Positions 16,645 through 26,028 of a DNA stretch of 64,000 bases are shown piece by piece. The notes below the pieces were generated by a model. The model was given only the letters and a program-made list of their open reading frames with translations, ran no database searches and had not been told where the DNA came from. The number at the start of each line of letters is the position of its first letter. The first letter of the stretch is position 1. This DNA comes from Acidobacteriota bacterium (GTDB taxonomy: Bacteria; Acidobacteriota; Terriglobia; Bryobacterales; Bryobacteraceae): contig JAKOTR010000053.1 of NCBI GenBank assembly GCA_029776225.1, positions 372,001 to 436,000 of the forward strand, given 5' to 3'. The translations under genes and the position numbers were made by a program.

Positions 16645-18909
16645 ATGTTGCGGAGCACGCGCGTTCTGCTGCTCCTGGCCTTCGTCCTGATGCTTGGCGC
16701 GGTCGGAGCTTCGTGGTACCGCCAGAAGTCTACCCTGTCGCGCGAGGCGCCCAAGCCGCCTAAATCCCTTCCGCTCGACACCACCACTGTCGCCACCGAC
16801 TGGGTGTTGACGAAGGACCAGGGCGGCCGCATCGTCTACGAAGTCCGTGCCCGCGACTTCCGGCAGTTGAACGAGCCCAGCCGGCTGGAACTCGACAACG
16901 TCGAGATCCGTTTGTTCAAGCCCGACGGCAACACGTTCGACCGGATAAGCTGCGCGCGCGCCCAGTTCGACCAGGTCACCGAGACGCTGTACTCCGAGGG
17001 CGAGGTCGAGATCAGCATGGGCATGCCCGCCGATGGAGCGCCCCCGGGACGCCTGCTTGCCATCGGCAGTTCCGGCGTCAGTTTCGACGTCAAGACAAGC
17101 GTCGTGAGCACCGATCGCGAGGTCGGCTTCACGTTCGATTTCGGCGGGGGTAAGGCTGTGGGCGCGGCCTACAATCCGACGTACCGCGAGCTGATTTTGA
17201 AGAGCGAGGTCGAGCTCCACTGGCACGGCGCCGGGCCGCAAACCCGGCCCATGAAGCTCGAAGCCCAGGAACTGATTTACCGGGAGGCGGACTCGCTCGT
17301 GCTGCTCCCGGCGTGGTCGCGTTTTACTCGCGAGGGAGTTGAGCTGAACGCCACCAACTCGGTGGTGACGCTCGAAGAGGGCATGATCCGGAAGATCGAG
17401 GGCAAACAGGCGCGCGGCTCGGCAGTTTATCCCAACCGCAAAATCGAGTACGCCGCCGACGAACTGCTGATGCTTCTGGATGCGGGCGGCGAGATCGAGA
17501 AACTGGTCGGCAGCCGCAACGCCCGCATGACCGCAACGTCGGATTCAGCGCGAACCGGCACCACCGCCGACCGCGTGGAGCTCGACTTCAATACGGCCGC
17601 GGGCGAAAGCGTGCTCAGGAGAGCCCTGGCCATGGGCAATGCGTCGATGGAGTCCGTGCCCCTCCCGCGCAAGGGCGTGCAGCCGCCGGAAACGCGCCGG
17701 CTGCGTAGCGAGGCGATCGTGATCACCATGCGGGAGGGGGGCCGCGAAGTGGCCACGGTCGAAACGCACGCCCCGGGACACCTGGAGTTCCTCCCGAACC
17801 ACCAGGGGCAGCGGCGGCGCACGCTCGATGCGGAGCGAATTACCATACGCTACGGCCCGGAAAACCGCATCGAATCCGTCAGCGCATACAAGGCGGCCAC
17901 CAGGACCGATCCCCCGCCGCGCCCGCCAGGCGACAAGCGGCCGCCCGATCCCCCCGTGCTGACCTGGAGCAACGAGTTCCGCGCCGACTTCGACCCCAAG
18001 ACCGGCCAGCTTGCCCGGCTCGAGCAGTGGAACGACTTCCGCTACGAGGAAGGCGACCGCAGGGCCCTCGCCTACCGCGCCGTACTCGAAGAGGCGCGCG
18101 GCATGGTTGTTCTCGAACAGGCCGCCCGCGTCTGGGACTCCACCGGTTCGACCGCCGCCGACCGCATCACGCTGGACCAGAAATCGGGCGATGTGCTGGC
18201 CGAGGGCAACGTCGTATCCATGCGGCTGCCCGAGAAAAAGGGCGCGTCTTCGCCGGTACTGTCGCAGGAGGAGCCTTTAAACGCGCGTGCGGCGCGCATG
18301 ACGACCACGGAGCGCAATCGAAAGATCCACTACGAGGGCGGCGTAACCCTTTGGCAGGGCGCTAACCACATCTGGGCGGACAGCCTCGATATCGACCGCG
18401 CCAGCCGCCGCCTCACCGCGCAAGGAAACGTGCGCACGCGGTTCCTTGAGCGGCAAACCGCCGAGCAGAAAAAGGAAGCAAAGGCGAAACCGGCCGCAGT
18501 ATTCCTTGAAGTCACGGCGCAGAACCTGGTTCACACCGAGGCCGAACGCCTGGCCCACTACACCGGCGGCGCCCGGCTCACGCGTCCCGGCTTCGAGGTG
18601 AAAGCCTCGGAAATCCGCGCGTGGTTCAATGAGAGCGGCGCCGGCTCCTCGCTGGACCGCGCCTTCGCGGACGGGGCGGTGGAGATCGTCCGCAACGCAA
18701 GCCGCCGCACCCTGACCGGGACCAGCGAGCATGCCGAGTATTTCGCCGCCGAGCAAAAGGTAGTCCTCAACAGAGGCAACCCCACGCTGGTGGACAGCGC
18801 CCGCGGGTACACGAAAGGCCGCGAGTTGACCTACTGGGCCGATAACGATAAGCTGCTCGTGAATGGAATCGAGGAGGAGCCCGTCAAAACGCTGATCAAA
18901 CGGCGTTAG
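16645..18909 (+). CDS. LPS-transport bridge protein: LptC-like N-terminus with LptA/OstA-like repeats
   Basis: 754 residues. An N-terminal membrane anchor ([20 protein letters not shown]) is followed by an LptC-like domain: [20 protein letters not shown], then [13 protein letters not shown]. The C-terminal half has LptA/OstA-type beta-jellyroll repeats, for example [36 protein letters not shown] and [12 protein letters not shown]. coli LptC and LptA are separate proteins of about 190 residues; here both seem to lie in one chain that could span the periplasm. The ATG at 16645 begins the anchor; a GTG at 16612 gives a longer form. It lies 10 bases before lptB. Confidence 0.75.
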   Translation: MLRSTRVLLLLAFVLMLGAVGASWYRQKSTLSREAPKPPKSLPLDTTTVATDWVLTKDQGGRIVYEVRARDFRQLNEPSRLELDNVEIRLFKPDGNTFDRISCARAQFDQVTETLYSEGEVEISMGMPADGAPPGRLLAIGSSGVSFDVKTSVVSTDREVGFTFDFGGGKAVGAAYNPTYRELILKSEVELHWHGAGPQTRPMKLEAQELIYREADSLVLLPAWSRFTREGVELNATNSVVTLEEGMIRKIEGKQARGSAVYPNRKIEYAADELLMLLDAGGEIEKLVGSRNARMTATSDSARTGTTADRVELDFNTAAGESVLRRALAMGNASMESVPLPRKGVQPPETRRLRSEAIVITMREGGREVATVETHAPGHLEFLPNHQGQRRRTLDAERITIRYGPENRIESVSAYKAATRTDPPPRPPGDKRPPDPPVLTWSNEFRADFDPKTGQLARLEQWNDFRYEEGDRRALAYRAVLEEARGMVVLEQAARVWDSTGSTAADRITLDQKSGDVLAEGNVVSMRLPEKKGASSPVLSQEEPLNARAARMTTTERNRKIHYEGGVTLWQGANHIWADSLDIDRASRRLTAQGNVRTRFLERQTAEQKKEAKAKPAAVFLEVTAQNLVHTEAERLAHYTGGARLTRPGFEVKASEIRAWFNESGAGSSLDRAFADGAVEIVRNASRRTLTGTSEHAEYFAAEQKVVLNRGNPTLVDSARGYTKGRELTYWADNDKLLVNGIEEEPVKTLIKRR

Positions 18910-18919
18910 AAGCCCGCGC

Positions 18920-19651
18920 ATGCGAAAACTCCAAACCGAGGAAATCAGCAAGACCTACCGGCGGCGCCGTGTGGTGGATGGCCTGTCGATTTATATCGAG
19001 CAGGGTGAAGTAGTGGGTCTCCTGGGCCCGAACGGCGCCGGCAAGACCACGTCGTTCTACATGATTGTGGGGCTGATCAGCCCGGATTCGGGCCGCATCA
19101 TCCTGGACGACGAAGAGATCACCTATATGGCGATGTACCAGCGCGCGCGGCGCGGCATCAGCTATCTTCCGCAGGAGCCGTCGGTGTTCCGCAAATTGAC
19201 GGTGGAAGAGAACTTGATGGCGATCCTGGAGACGCTGCCGCTGACCAACGGCGAGCGCCGCGCCCGCATGGGACAGCTCATCGAGCAACTCGGGCTGGAG
19301 AAGGTGCGCAACAACAAGGGCTACGCGCTTTCGGGCGGCGAGCGGCGCCGTGTTGAGATCGCCCGTTCGCTGGCCATCCAGCCAAGTTTTCTGCTGCTGG
19401 ATGAGCCGTTTTCCGGCATCGATCCCATACAGGTCCGGGAGATCCAGCGCATCGTCTTCGACCTCCGGCGCAACGGCATCGGCATCCTGGTCACCGACCA
19501 CAACGTGCGGGAAACCCTGGCCGTTACCGACCGCGCCTACATCATTAACAACGGCAAGATCTTCCGCGCAGGCAGCCCCGAAGCGCTAAGTTGCGATCCC
19601 GAAGTCAAGCGCGTCTACCTCGGCGATAGTCTGGACGTGGGCGCCGTGTAG
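18920..19651 (+). CDS. lptB: LPS export ABC transporter ATP-binding protein LptB
   Basis: LptB powers extraction of LPS from the inner membrane and its passage through LptC/LptA to the outer membrane. The 243 residues show Walker [14 protein letters not shown], the signature [15 protein letters not shown], Walker [14 protein letters not shown] and the H-loop in [10 protein letters not shown], the last characteristic of LptB. Length matches the family (about 240). It follows the LptC/LptA-like gene by 10 bases, and rpoN follows after 127 bases, a gene order shared with many diderm bacteria. The LptF/LptG permeases are not in this window. Confidence 0.95.
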   Translation: MRKLQTEEISKTYRRRRVVDGLSIYIEQGEVVGLLGPNGAGKTTSFYMIVGLISPDSGRIILDDEEITYMAMYQRARRGISYLPQEPSVFRKLTVEENLMAILETLPLTNGERRARMGQLIEQLGLEKVRNNKGYALSGGERRRVEIARSLAIQPSFLLLDEPFSGIDPIQVREIQRIVFDLRRNGIGILVTDHNVRETLAVTDRAYIINNGKIFRAGSPEALSCDPEVKRVYLGDSLDVGAV

Positions 19652-19778
19652 CCGGAACGCACTCCAGGGGCCACCTGGGTAAGCCAGCGTTTTTAACATC
19701 TTCCCGCCCCCGCGCAAGTGGCTGTGGATGATTCTCTTGTGCGCTGACTGATGCCCTGTTTGTTATGATGAGGAGCAG

Positions 19779-21359
19779 ATGAGCTTGCTGTCGCCGAGGC
19801 TGCAGTTAAAGGTCGCGCAGAAGCAGATCTTGACCCCTGGGCTGGTCCAGATGGTTACGGTTCTGCAGATGAACCGCCTTGAACTGCGCGAGATGATAGC
19901 CCAGGAGATCGCTCAGAACCCGGTGCTCGAGGAGGCGGGGGACGACGCCGGCGAGGAACTGAGCCCTGAGGAGCTTCAGCAACTTCTGGAGGCCGAGCGG
20001 GTCGCCGAACCGGCCGACCAGTCCATCCTCGAAGCGGCCACTGTCGATGGAGCCGCCGACCCCCTCGCGGACCTGGAGAGCGACGCGCCCTCGCTGGCCG
20101 GCGGGTTGCCCGCATCGGAAGCCGCCGACGCGGGGGAACCGATCGAACCGATCGAGACAAAAGCCGCCGACCCCTTCGAGGAAATCGATTTCGGCTCGTT
20201 TTTTGACGAATACCTCGATCCGGGCTACAAGAGCCCGTCGTCGGAGCAAGTCGAGAAGCCTTCGTTTGAGACGTTCCTTTCGGCTCCGGTCACGCTGGGT
20301 GACTATCTGCGGTCGCAGCTCAGCATGGTTCCGCTGTCGGGCAGCGTGCGCGACGCGGCCGACGCCATCATCGGCAACCTGGATGAGAGCGGCTATCTGA
20401 CCACGTCGCTCGAAGAGATTGCCGCCTCCGGTGAGTATTCGCTGCAGGACCTGGAAGCCGCTCTGCGCGAGGTGCAAAAACTCGATCCGGCCGGCGTCGG
20501 GGCGCGCGACGTGCGCGAGTGCCTGCTGCTCCAATTGGAGAGCCGGAACGGCCGCGGCGGCGTAGCGTGGCAGATTGTGTCCGACCATCTGAAGATGGTG
20601 GAGCTTCGCCAGTCGCGGGAACTGGCGCGCGCGCTCGGCCGCCCGATGGAACACATCCAGATCGCGCTGGAGGTGATCCGCCACCTCAACCCGCGGCCGG
20701 GTCTTCGCTACTCCGGACCGGGCGCCCGCCAGGTGGAGCCCGACATCCACATCTTCAAGGATGGCGACCAGTACGTCATCCAGCTCAATGACGACGATCT
20801 GCCGCAGTTGCGGCTCAACGCCCAATACCGCCGCATGCTCGACCGCAGCCAGGAACCGAGCAAGGAAGTTCGCAATTACGTCAAGGAGCGCTACGCCTCC
20901 GCGCTCCAGCTCATGAAAAACATCGAGCAGCGGAAGCAGACGATACTGCGCGTGTGCCAGGCGATTGTGCGGCGCCAGACCGAGTTCCTGGACCGTGGCA
21001 TCGACGCCCTCAAGCCGATGATGATCAAGGAAATCGCCGAGGAGATCGGCGTACATCCTTCCACGGTCAGCCGCGCCGTGGCGAACAAGTACGCCCACAC
21101 GCCGCAGGGTGTTTTCGAACTGCGCTATTTCTTCTCGGAAGCCGTGCAGGGACCCTCCGGCAGCACAACTCCGCTGCTGATCGTCAAGCGCATGGTGAAG
21201 AAGATGATCGAGGAAGAGGACCCTGCCCACCCGCTCACCGACGAGCAGGTCACCGCCCGCCTGCGAAGCGCCGGCATCCAGGTGACCCGCCGCACGGTGG
21301 CGAAGTACCGAGAGGACATGAAAATCCCGTCAACGCACCAGAGGCGCGTGCGCGCCTGA
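19779..21359 (+). CDS. rpoN: RNA polymerase sigma-54 factor RpoN
   Basis: Sigma-54 directs RNA polymerase to -24/-12 promoters and needs an enhancer-binding ATPase. The 526 residues comprise region I (QKQILTPGLVQMVTVLQMNR) with its Gln/Leu pattern, a long acidic region II (about residues 50-155), the core-binding part, the helix-turn-helix IAEEIGVHPSTVSRAVANKY and the RpoN box TRRTVAKYRE near residues 503-512. GAGGAG stands six to nine bases before the ATG. No enhancer-binding protein is encoded in the window. Confidence 0.97.
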   Translation: MSLLSPRLQLKVAQKQILTPGLVQMVTVLQMNRLELREMIAQEIAQNPVLEEAGDDAGEELSPEELQQLLEAERVAEPADQSILEAATVDGAADPLADLESDAPSLAGGLPASEAADAGEPIEPIETKAADPFEEIDFGSFFDEYLDPGYKSPSSEQVEKPSFETFLSAPVTLGDYLRSQLSMVPLSGSVRDAADAIIGNLDESGYLTTSLEEIAASGEYSLQDLEAALREVQKLDPAGVGARDVRECLLLQLESRNGRGGVAWQIVSDHLKMVELRQSRELARALGRPMEHIQIALEVIRHLNPRPGLRYSGPGARQVEPDIHIFKDGDQYVIQLNDDDLPQLRLNAQYRRMLDRSQEPSKEVRNYVKERYASALQLMKNIEQRKQTILRVCQAIVRRQTEFLDRGIDALKPMMIKEIAEEIGVHPSTVSRAVANKYAHTPQGVFELRYFFSEAVQGPSGSTTPLLIVKRMVKKMIEEEDPAHPLTDEQVTARLRSAGIQVTRRTVAKYREDMKIPSTHQRRVRA

Positions 21360-21379
21360 ACCGGGGAATCGGAGAAGCG

Positions 21380-21943
21380 ATGAAGATCACGTACACGGGA
21401 AAACCCGAAGGTCTGACGCCCGCTGAAAACAGAAAAATCGAGGCAAAATTCGCCAAGCTGGCCAAACTCCTCGACGCGCGCAAAGGGGAACGGGAAGCGC
21501 GCGTCATCCTGAGCCAGGAACGGCATTTAAACCACGCCGAAATTACCGTTCGCTACCAGGATCGCGACCTGGTCGGCGTCGGCTCCGCCGCCGACACCTA
21601 CTCGGCGATGGGATTGGCGCTGGAGAAACTCGAAAAGCAAATCCTCCGGCTGCGCGAGCGCGTGCGCGACAGCCATCGCGGCCCCAAACCGGAGACCGAG
21701 CTTGAAGCCCCGGCCGGAGCCGAGGCCGAAGCGGAGGCGGCAGAGGAGTCTGAGACCGAAACCGCGGCTGCTCCCCAGGTGTTTCGCGTAAACCACCACG
21801 CCGGCCAAAAGCCCATGACGCTCGATGAGGCGCTGCTGGCGATCGAGGGCCGCAATTATGTCGTTTATCACGACGCGGAATCGGGTCGGGTTTCCGTGCT
21901 CGTGCGCCGGCGCGACGGCAATTTTGACCTGATCCAGGCGTGA
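21380..21943 (+). CDS. hpf: Long-form ribosome hibernation promoting factor
   Basis: 187 residues. The N-terminal S30AE domain (about 1-105) starts MKITYTGKPEGLTPAENRKI and blocks the decoding centre. An Ala/Glu-rich linker (about 110-135) joins a C-terminal dimerisation domain reading HHAGQKPMTLDEALLAIEGR and then RRRDGNFDLIQA. The long form drives direct 100S ribosome dimer formation without RMF. The gene lies between rpoN and rapZ, a conserved neighbourhood, and its stop overlaps the GTG start of rapZ. The frame is open upstream, but homology starts at this ATG, preceded by GGAGAAG. Confidence 0.95.
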   Translation: MKITYTGKPEGLTPAENRKIEAKFAKLAKLLDARKGEREARVILSQERHLNHAEITVRYQDRDLVGVGSAADTYSAMGLALEKLEKQILRLRERVRDSHRGPKPETELEAPAGAEAEAEAAEESETETAAAPQVFRVNHHAGQKPMTLDEALLAIEGRNYVVYHDAESGRVSVLVRRRDGNFDLIQA

Positions 21944-22839
21944 ACCGCACCAGAGAGTCCTCCGCCCGGCCGGCATCCCCGGAGCTGGTCATCATTACAG
22001 GTCTGAGCGGATCCGGCAAAGGAACCGTTTTGAAGTGCCTGGAGGACTTGGGTTATTACTCGGTCGATAACCTGCCGATCGACCTGATTCCCAAGTTCGC
22101 CGAGTTAACCAAAGCATCTCCCGGCATCTCCCAGGCCGCCCTTGTAGTCGATATCCGGGAAGGCGAGGGCCTCCAGCGTTTCCCCGAAATCTATGAGCGG
22201 ATCCGCCGCAAGATTCGCACCACGCTTTTGTTTTTGGAGGCGGATGACGAAACGCTGATGCGCCGGTACAGCGAAACGCGCCGCCCGCACCCTCTCGGCA
22301 CGGAACGCTCGGTGGCCCGCAGCATCAAAGCCGAACGCCAGGCGCTCGCGCCTATCCGCGCGCTGGCGGACCACATCGTCAGCACATCGAAATTCAACGT
22401 TCACGAGCTGCGCGATATCATCGCCGAGAAGTTCCGAGGGGAACGGGAGCAGTCGAAGCTTCTCGTCTACGTCACCAGCTTCGGCTACCGCTACGGCGTT
22501 CCTCCGGACAGCGACCTGGTTTTCGATGTCCGGTTTCTGCCCAACCCGAACTATATCCCGCAGTTCAAGAAGCTGAGCGGACGCCACCCGTCGGTGGCCC
22601 GCTACATCCGCTCGTTCCCGCAGACTACCGAGTTCATCCAGCGCATCTCCGACCTGCTCGTTTACCTGATTCCCCACTACATCAGTGAAGGCAAGAGCTA
22701 TCTCACCATCGCATTCGGCTGTACCGGAGGTCAGCACCGCTCTGTGATGATCGCGGATGAGATGCGGAAGCGCCTGGCGCGCTTCGGCTTCAAAGTGAAG
22801 GCCACACACCGCGATATCGCCAAGGCCGCCTCTGCGTAG
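21940..22839 (+). CDS. rapZ: RapZ family nucleotide-binding protein (RNase adapter)
   Basis: 299 residues. Walker A is GLSGSGKGT near residue 29, followed by LEDLGYYSVDNLPIDLIPKF. The C-terminal domain has SFGYRYGVPPDSDLVFDVRF, then LPNPNY, and FGCTGGQHRSVMIADEM, the most conserved RapZ segments. In E. coli RapZ delivers small RNAs to RNase E and senses glucosamine-6-phosphate; its role outside Proteobacteria is less clear. GTG start overlaps the hpf stop by four bases. The PTS genes often found nearby (hprK, ptsN) are absent here. Confidence 0.93.
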   Translation: MNRTRESSARPASPELVIITGLSGSGKGTVLKCLEDLGYYSVDNLPIDLIPKFAELTKASPGISQAALVVDIREGEGLQRFPEIYERIRRKIRTTLLFLEADDETLMRRYSETRRPHPLGTERSVARSIKAERQALAPIRALADHIVSTSKFNVHELRDIIAEKFRGEREQSKLLVYVTSFGYRYGVPPDSDLVFDVRFLPNPNYIPQFKKLSGRHPSVARYIRSFPQTTEFIQRISDLLVYLIPHYISEGKSYLTIAFGCTGGQHRSVMIADEMRKRLARFGFKVKATHRDIAKAASA

Positions 22840-22840
22840 T

Positions 22841-23764
22841 TCAACGGCGTTCGGCGTGCGAACGGCCGCGCTTTTCGTTCCACCACTCCCAGAAGAATCC
22901 AGCGGCATTCGCCGCCTGGCTCAGCGCCATCAGGGCAGACACCACCAGCGGCGCCCGAAGGCCTTCCTGCCGCAGCGGCCAGCTCAGCATCCCCCAGTAG
23001 AAACGCAGAGGCTCGAAGCGGACATCGCTCCCCCAGCGCTTCCGGTGCTCGCGCCGGTAAATCCGTGCGCCCCGCCCGTAGCGGAAGTGTTGAGTCCAGA
23101 AACTCGCCAGCGTCAGCGGATGCCGGTGGCGCACCACCGCGTCCGGCGCGTACGCCATGGGGTGTCCCTTGAGGCGCAGCCGGTCGCTGAGATCGCGGTC
23201 CTCGCCCGCCGCGCAGGGATAGGAACGTTCGAAGCCGCCTACGGAGTGAAAGATCTTCGCGTCGAGCGCGAAATTGCACGTCGCCAGGAACCAGGGCTTA
23301 GTGGGGTCGTTGTTGAAGTACTCGTAAAGATAGCTGAGGAGCGCCTGGCTCGCGGCGGAAAAAACGTTGTTCTCCAGCCCGTTGATCGTTCTGCCGCCGA
23401 CGGCTGCGTTCGGCGCTTCCGCAAGACGCGCCGCAAGCCGATCCAGCCAGTCCGGCTCCGGCGCGCAGTCATCGTCCGCGAAGGCCAGGTATTTGCCCCG
23501 CGCGCAAGCGGCGCCGAGATTGCGGGCTGCGGCCGGCCCCGATCCACGTTGCTTCTGTACGCTGATCTGAATCTGCCCGCGCACTTGCTCCACGACGGGT
23601 TCCACCAGTTCCCTGCTCCCGTCGTCGACCACTATGACCTCGAACCTGGATCGCGGGTAGCGCAAATCCGCCAGCGCGCGGAGGCACGCCGCAAGCTGGG
23701 CAGGGCGGTCCCGCGTGGGCACAATGATCGTGAAGTCTATGCCGTCAGTTGCGGGCGTGCCCAT
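22841..23764 (-). CDS. GT2 family glycosyltransferase
   Basis: 307 residues with a GT-A fold. FTIIVPTRDRPAQLAACLRA opens the domain, followed by the first Asp motif VIVVDDGSREL and the metal-binding AFADDDCAPEPDWLDRL. The acceptor-site segment is AGEDRDLSDRLRLKGH. A C-terminal hydrophobic stretch (PLVVSALMALSQAANAAGFF) suggests membrane association. The ATG at 23764 is chosen because the glycosyltransferase core begins ten residues later; the open frame extends upstream only as a shadow of the next gene, which this start overlaps by 20 bases. It is last in a three-gene minus-strand unit. Confidence 0.88.
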   Translation of the reverse strand: MGTPATDGIDFTIIVPTRDRPAQLAACLRALADLRYPRSRFEVIVVDDGSRELVEPVVEQVRGQIQISVQKQRGSGPAAARNLGAACARGKYLAFADDDCAPEPDWLDRLAARLAEAPNAAVGGRTINGLENNVFSAASQALLSYLYEYFNNDPTKPWFLATCNFALDAKIFHSVGGFERSYPCAAGEDRDLSDRLRLKGHPMAYAPDAVVRHRHPLTLASFWTQHFRYGRGARIYRREHRKRWGSDVRFEPLRFYWGMLSWPLRQEGLRAPLVVSALMALSQAANAAGFFWEWWNEKRGRSHAERR

Positions 23765-24836
23765 GGCTCGACTGCAAGGTGCTGATCGAAACCGGCGCGC
23801 CTGTCCGCTCCGAACAGATGGCTGCGAGGGCGGCTTCCAGACTCCTCTTTCCGTCTTCCAGCCTGCACTCGCTCGGCTGACCGTTGAGGACGCAGCCGGC
23901 GAAGTGCCGCCAGATACCCTCAAACGTGGCCTGGAAGATTCCGCCCCGCGCGAGAAGCGGCAATACTTCGCACAGTTCGCCCAGCGCGCGGACTGCTTTC
24001 TTAAACCTGTCCGTGAGGTTCCCCGGATAGACCGCAAAAGGGAAAAATTCCAAGCCGTCGAAGCGGTAAAGCGAGATGCAGAGCCGGCCGTTCTCGCCGA
24101 AAATTTCGACTTCGCTGTTTGGAGCGCTCCCCATGGAGAAGACGCCGGTGGCAAGCACCCCGCCCGACAAACGCGCCGCCACAACGCTGGTTTCCTCTTC
24201 GTAGCGCTTCGACGGCGCCGCCCAGGCGTGGATCTCCTCCACATCGCTGCCGGTGAAGTATCGCCACAGGTCGAAGTGATGCACGGCTTCGTTCAGCGTC
24301 ACTCCGCCTCCGAGCTTCAGTTCCCGGTGCCAGTCGGGAGCGTTTTCGCCGGTACGGTTGTGCGTGTAAACGCTGCGGATTGCCTTGAAGCGGCCCAGGG
24401 CGCCCGTGCTGAGGAACTCGCGGGCGCGCCGGACAAGGCGGTGCCACCGCAGGTTGAACCCGACGACGATCCTGCACGGCGAGTCCGCGGCGCGGGCAAT
24501 GAGCCGGTCGCACTGCTCCAGGTTCATAGCCAGGGGCTTTTCCATGAACACGTGCTTGCCTGCATCCAGCGCCGCCAGTCCGATCTCGGCATGCGACATG
24601 GTGGGCGTCAGAATCGCAACCGCGTCCACATCCTCCAATTCCAGAACAGCGCGGTAATCGGCAAAATTCCGCGCGCCTTTGAAACAACCGGCCAGAGCGC
24701 GGCTCCGCTCTGCGTCGCAATCCGCCGCCGCCGTCACGCGAAACTCGGGCACACGCGACAGCGCCGGCAAGTGGCGCTCCCAGGCCACGCGCCCGCACCC
24801 GATGATTCCCAGCCGGATCGCATTTTTGGATGTCAT
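23745..24836 (-). CDS. Gfo/Idh/MocA family oxidoreductase
   Basis: 363 residues. The N-terminal Rossmann domain begins IRLGIIGCGRVAWERHLPAL and continues to HVFMEKPLAMNLEQCDRLIA, where EKP is the family hallmark with the catalytic Lys. The C-terminal alpha/beta domain includes GGGVTLNEAVHHFDLWRYFT, in which the His-Asp pair matches the family. These NAD(P)-dependent enzymes oxidise or reduce sugars and nucleotide sugars. ATGA overlap with the radical SAM gene and a 20-base overlap with the glycosyltransferase imply one transcript, perhaps for making and attaching a modified sugar. Confidence 0.9.
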   Translation of the reverse strand: MTSKNAIRLGIIGCGRVAWERHLPALSRVPEFRVTAAADCDAERSRALAGCFKGARNFADYRAVLELEDVDAVAILTPTMSHAEIGLAALDAGKHVFMEKPLAMNLEQCDRLIARAADSPCRIVVGFNLRWHRLVRRAREFLSTGALGRFKAIRSVYTHNRTGENAPDWHRELKLGGGVTLNEAVHHFDLWRYFTGSDVEEIHAWAAPSKRYEEETSVVAARLSGGVLATGVFSMGSAPNSEVEIFGENGRLCISLYRFDGLEFFPFAVYPGNLTDRFKKAVRALGELCEVLPLLARGGIFQATFEGIWRHFAGCVLNGQPSECRLEDGKRSLEAALAAICSERTGAPVSISTLQSSHGHARN

Positions 24837-25918
24837 TGCGCGCTTACTCCCTCAGCCAGTACGTAGACATTCGAGTTGAAGTCCGACACCGGGTGGTCCT
24901 TGTAGGGACAGTTGTGGCAGAAGCCGACCTCCGACATCCGGTCCCTGATGAGCCGCCGTAGCCGGGCCGCTTTCTCGCTCTTCCAGAGGTCCGTAAACGA
25001 CACATCGCCTTCAACGCGTCCCAACGCCAGTTCCGCGTTATAGTCCTGTTCGCACAGCACCACCGTCCCGTCGGCAAACAGGGTGGGAAACCAGAACGGA
25101 TGCAGGCAGTAGAACGTTCCGCCCGGCTCAGTGGCAACGCGGTCGGGCCGCAACCGGCGGCCGACGTCCGGATCGTGGGCTGGTTCGACATAGGTGCACA
25201 CGTCCCTCAAAGACAACAGCTCGAACTCGTGCTCTCTAGCGAACTCCATGACCTCCTGGGCTTCGTGCTCGTTGTGCCGCATCACGATAAACCGCATATT
25301 GAGGAGCGGCGCGCTCTGCCCGCGCCGGCGTTTCATCTCCGCCAGACGCCTCACGCCTTCCAGAATCGGGCTCATCCTCGCTCCAACCCGGTAAACGGAA
25401 TTCGTCTGGTCCGTCAGGCCGTCAAGAGCGACCAGCAGGTAATCGGGTGGTTCCTCGATGAGGGCTTCCAGCACGCGCTCGTGATTGAGCTGTTGCCCGT
25501 TGGTGGAAAACAGAGTGATCACGCCGTGCATCCGGGCCGCACGCAAGATTTCCTTCAGCCGCGGATGGAAGGTGGGTTCACCCCAGGCCCAGAGAGACGC
25601 GGTCAAAAGATAGGGGCCAACCTCGTCCCAGACGCGCCGGAACAGATCCACATCCATCGCCGCCGCCGGACGGCGCACCGAGCGCGTTCCCGCCGGGCAC
25701 ACCGGGCACCGCAGGTTGCAGTAGTTGGTTAGCTCGAACTGCATGTGCAGCGGCATGCTCCAGGGCTTCACCCGCCTGTGGAGCAGGTTGAAGCCAGACC
25801 GGAGCAGGTTGAGCCGCTTCCGCCAGGACATCCCGGACGCAACCATGGGCATGCGGTCATAGACGAACGCATAACGCCCGCGGACGAGAGCATCCCACAC
25901 CAGGCGGGGCGCGCGCAT
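24833..25918 (-). CDS. Radical SAM protein with SPASM-like C-terminal Cys region
   Basis: 361 residues. The CX3CX2C cluster site is in ELTNYCNLRCPVCPAG, followed by SLWAWGEPTFHPRLKEIL, the GxP-like SAM-binding region. The C-terminal part has FYCLHPFWFPTLFADGTVVL followed by CEQDYN and VGFCHNCPYKD. This is the SPASM arrangement that binds auxiliary iron-sulfur clusters. Such proteins modify peptides or sugars. The ATG at 25918 is preferred because AAGGA precedes it closely; an in-frame ATG at 25948 adds ten residues without a clear binding site. First gene of the rSAM-Gfo/Idh-GT2 unit. Confidence 0.88.
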   Translation of the reverse strand: MRAPRLVWDALVRGRYAFVYDRMPMVASGMSWRKRLNLLRSGFNLLHRRVKPWSMPLHMQFELTNYCNLRCPVCPAGTRSVRRPAAAMDVDLFRRVWDEVGPYLLTASLWAWGEPTFHPRLKEILRAARMHGVITLFSTNGQQLNHERVLEALIEEPPDYLLVALDGLTDQTNSVYRVGARMSPILEGVRRLAEMKRRRGQSAPLLNMRFIVMRHNEHEAQEVMEFAREHEFELLSLRDVCTYVEPAHDPDVGRRLRPDRVATEPGGTFYCLHPFWFPTLFADGTVVLCEQDYNAELALGRVEGDVSFTDLWKSEKAARLRRLIRDRMSEVGFCHNCPYKDHPVSDFNSNVYVLAEGVSAQ

Positions 25919-26028
25919 GATTCCTTGCCGGCGTTCGTGAGATCGCATGTCCGCTATGATATTGCAGCTTGCATCTGAGAGAGAACGCCCCCCGCCTGCC
26001 ATCCCAGCCAATCACCAACACGGGAACC

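Noticed and set aside
19651-19778. Sigma-54-type promoter near rpoN
   Set aside because: No TGGCAC-N5-TTGC-like pair was found by eye here or in front of other genes in the window.
22841-24244. Longer GT2 protein of 467 residues
   Set aside because: The extra N-terminus is a shadow of the Gfo/Idh gene; the glycosyltransferase core begins just after the ATG at 23764.
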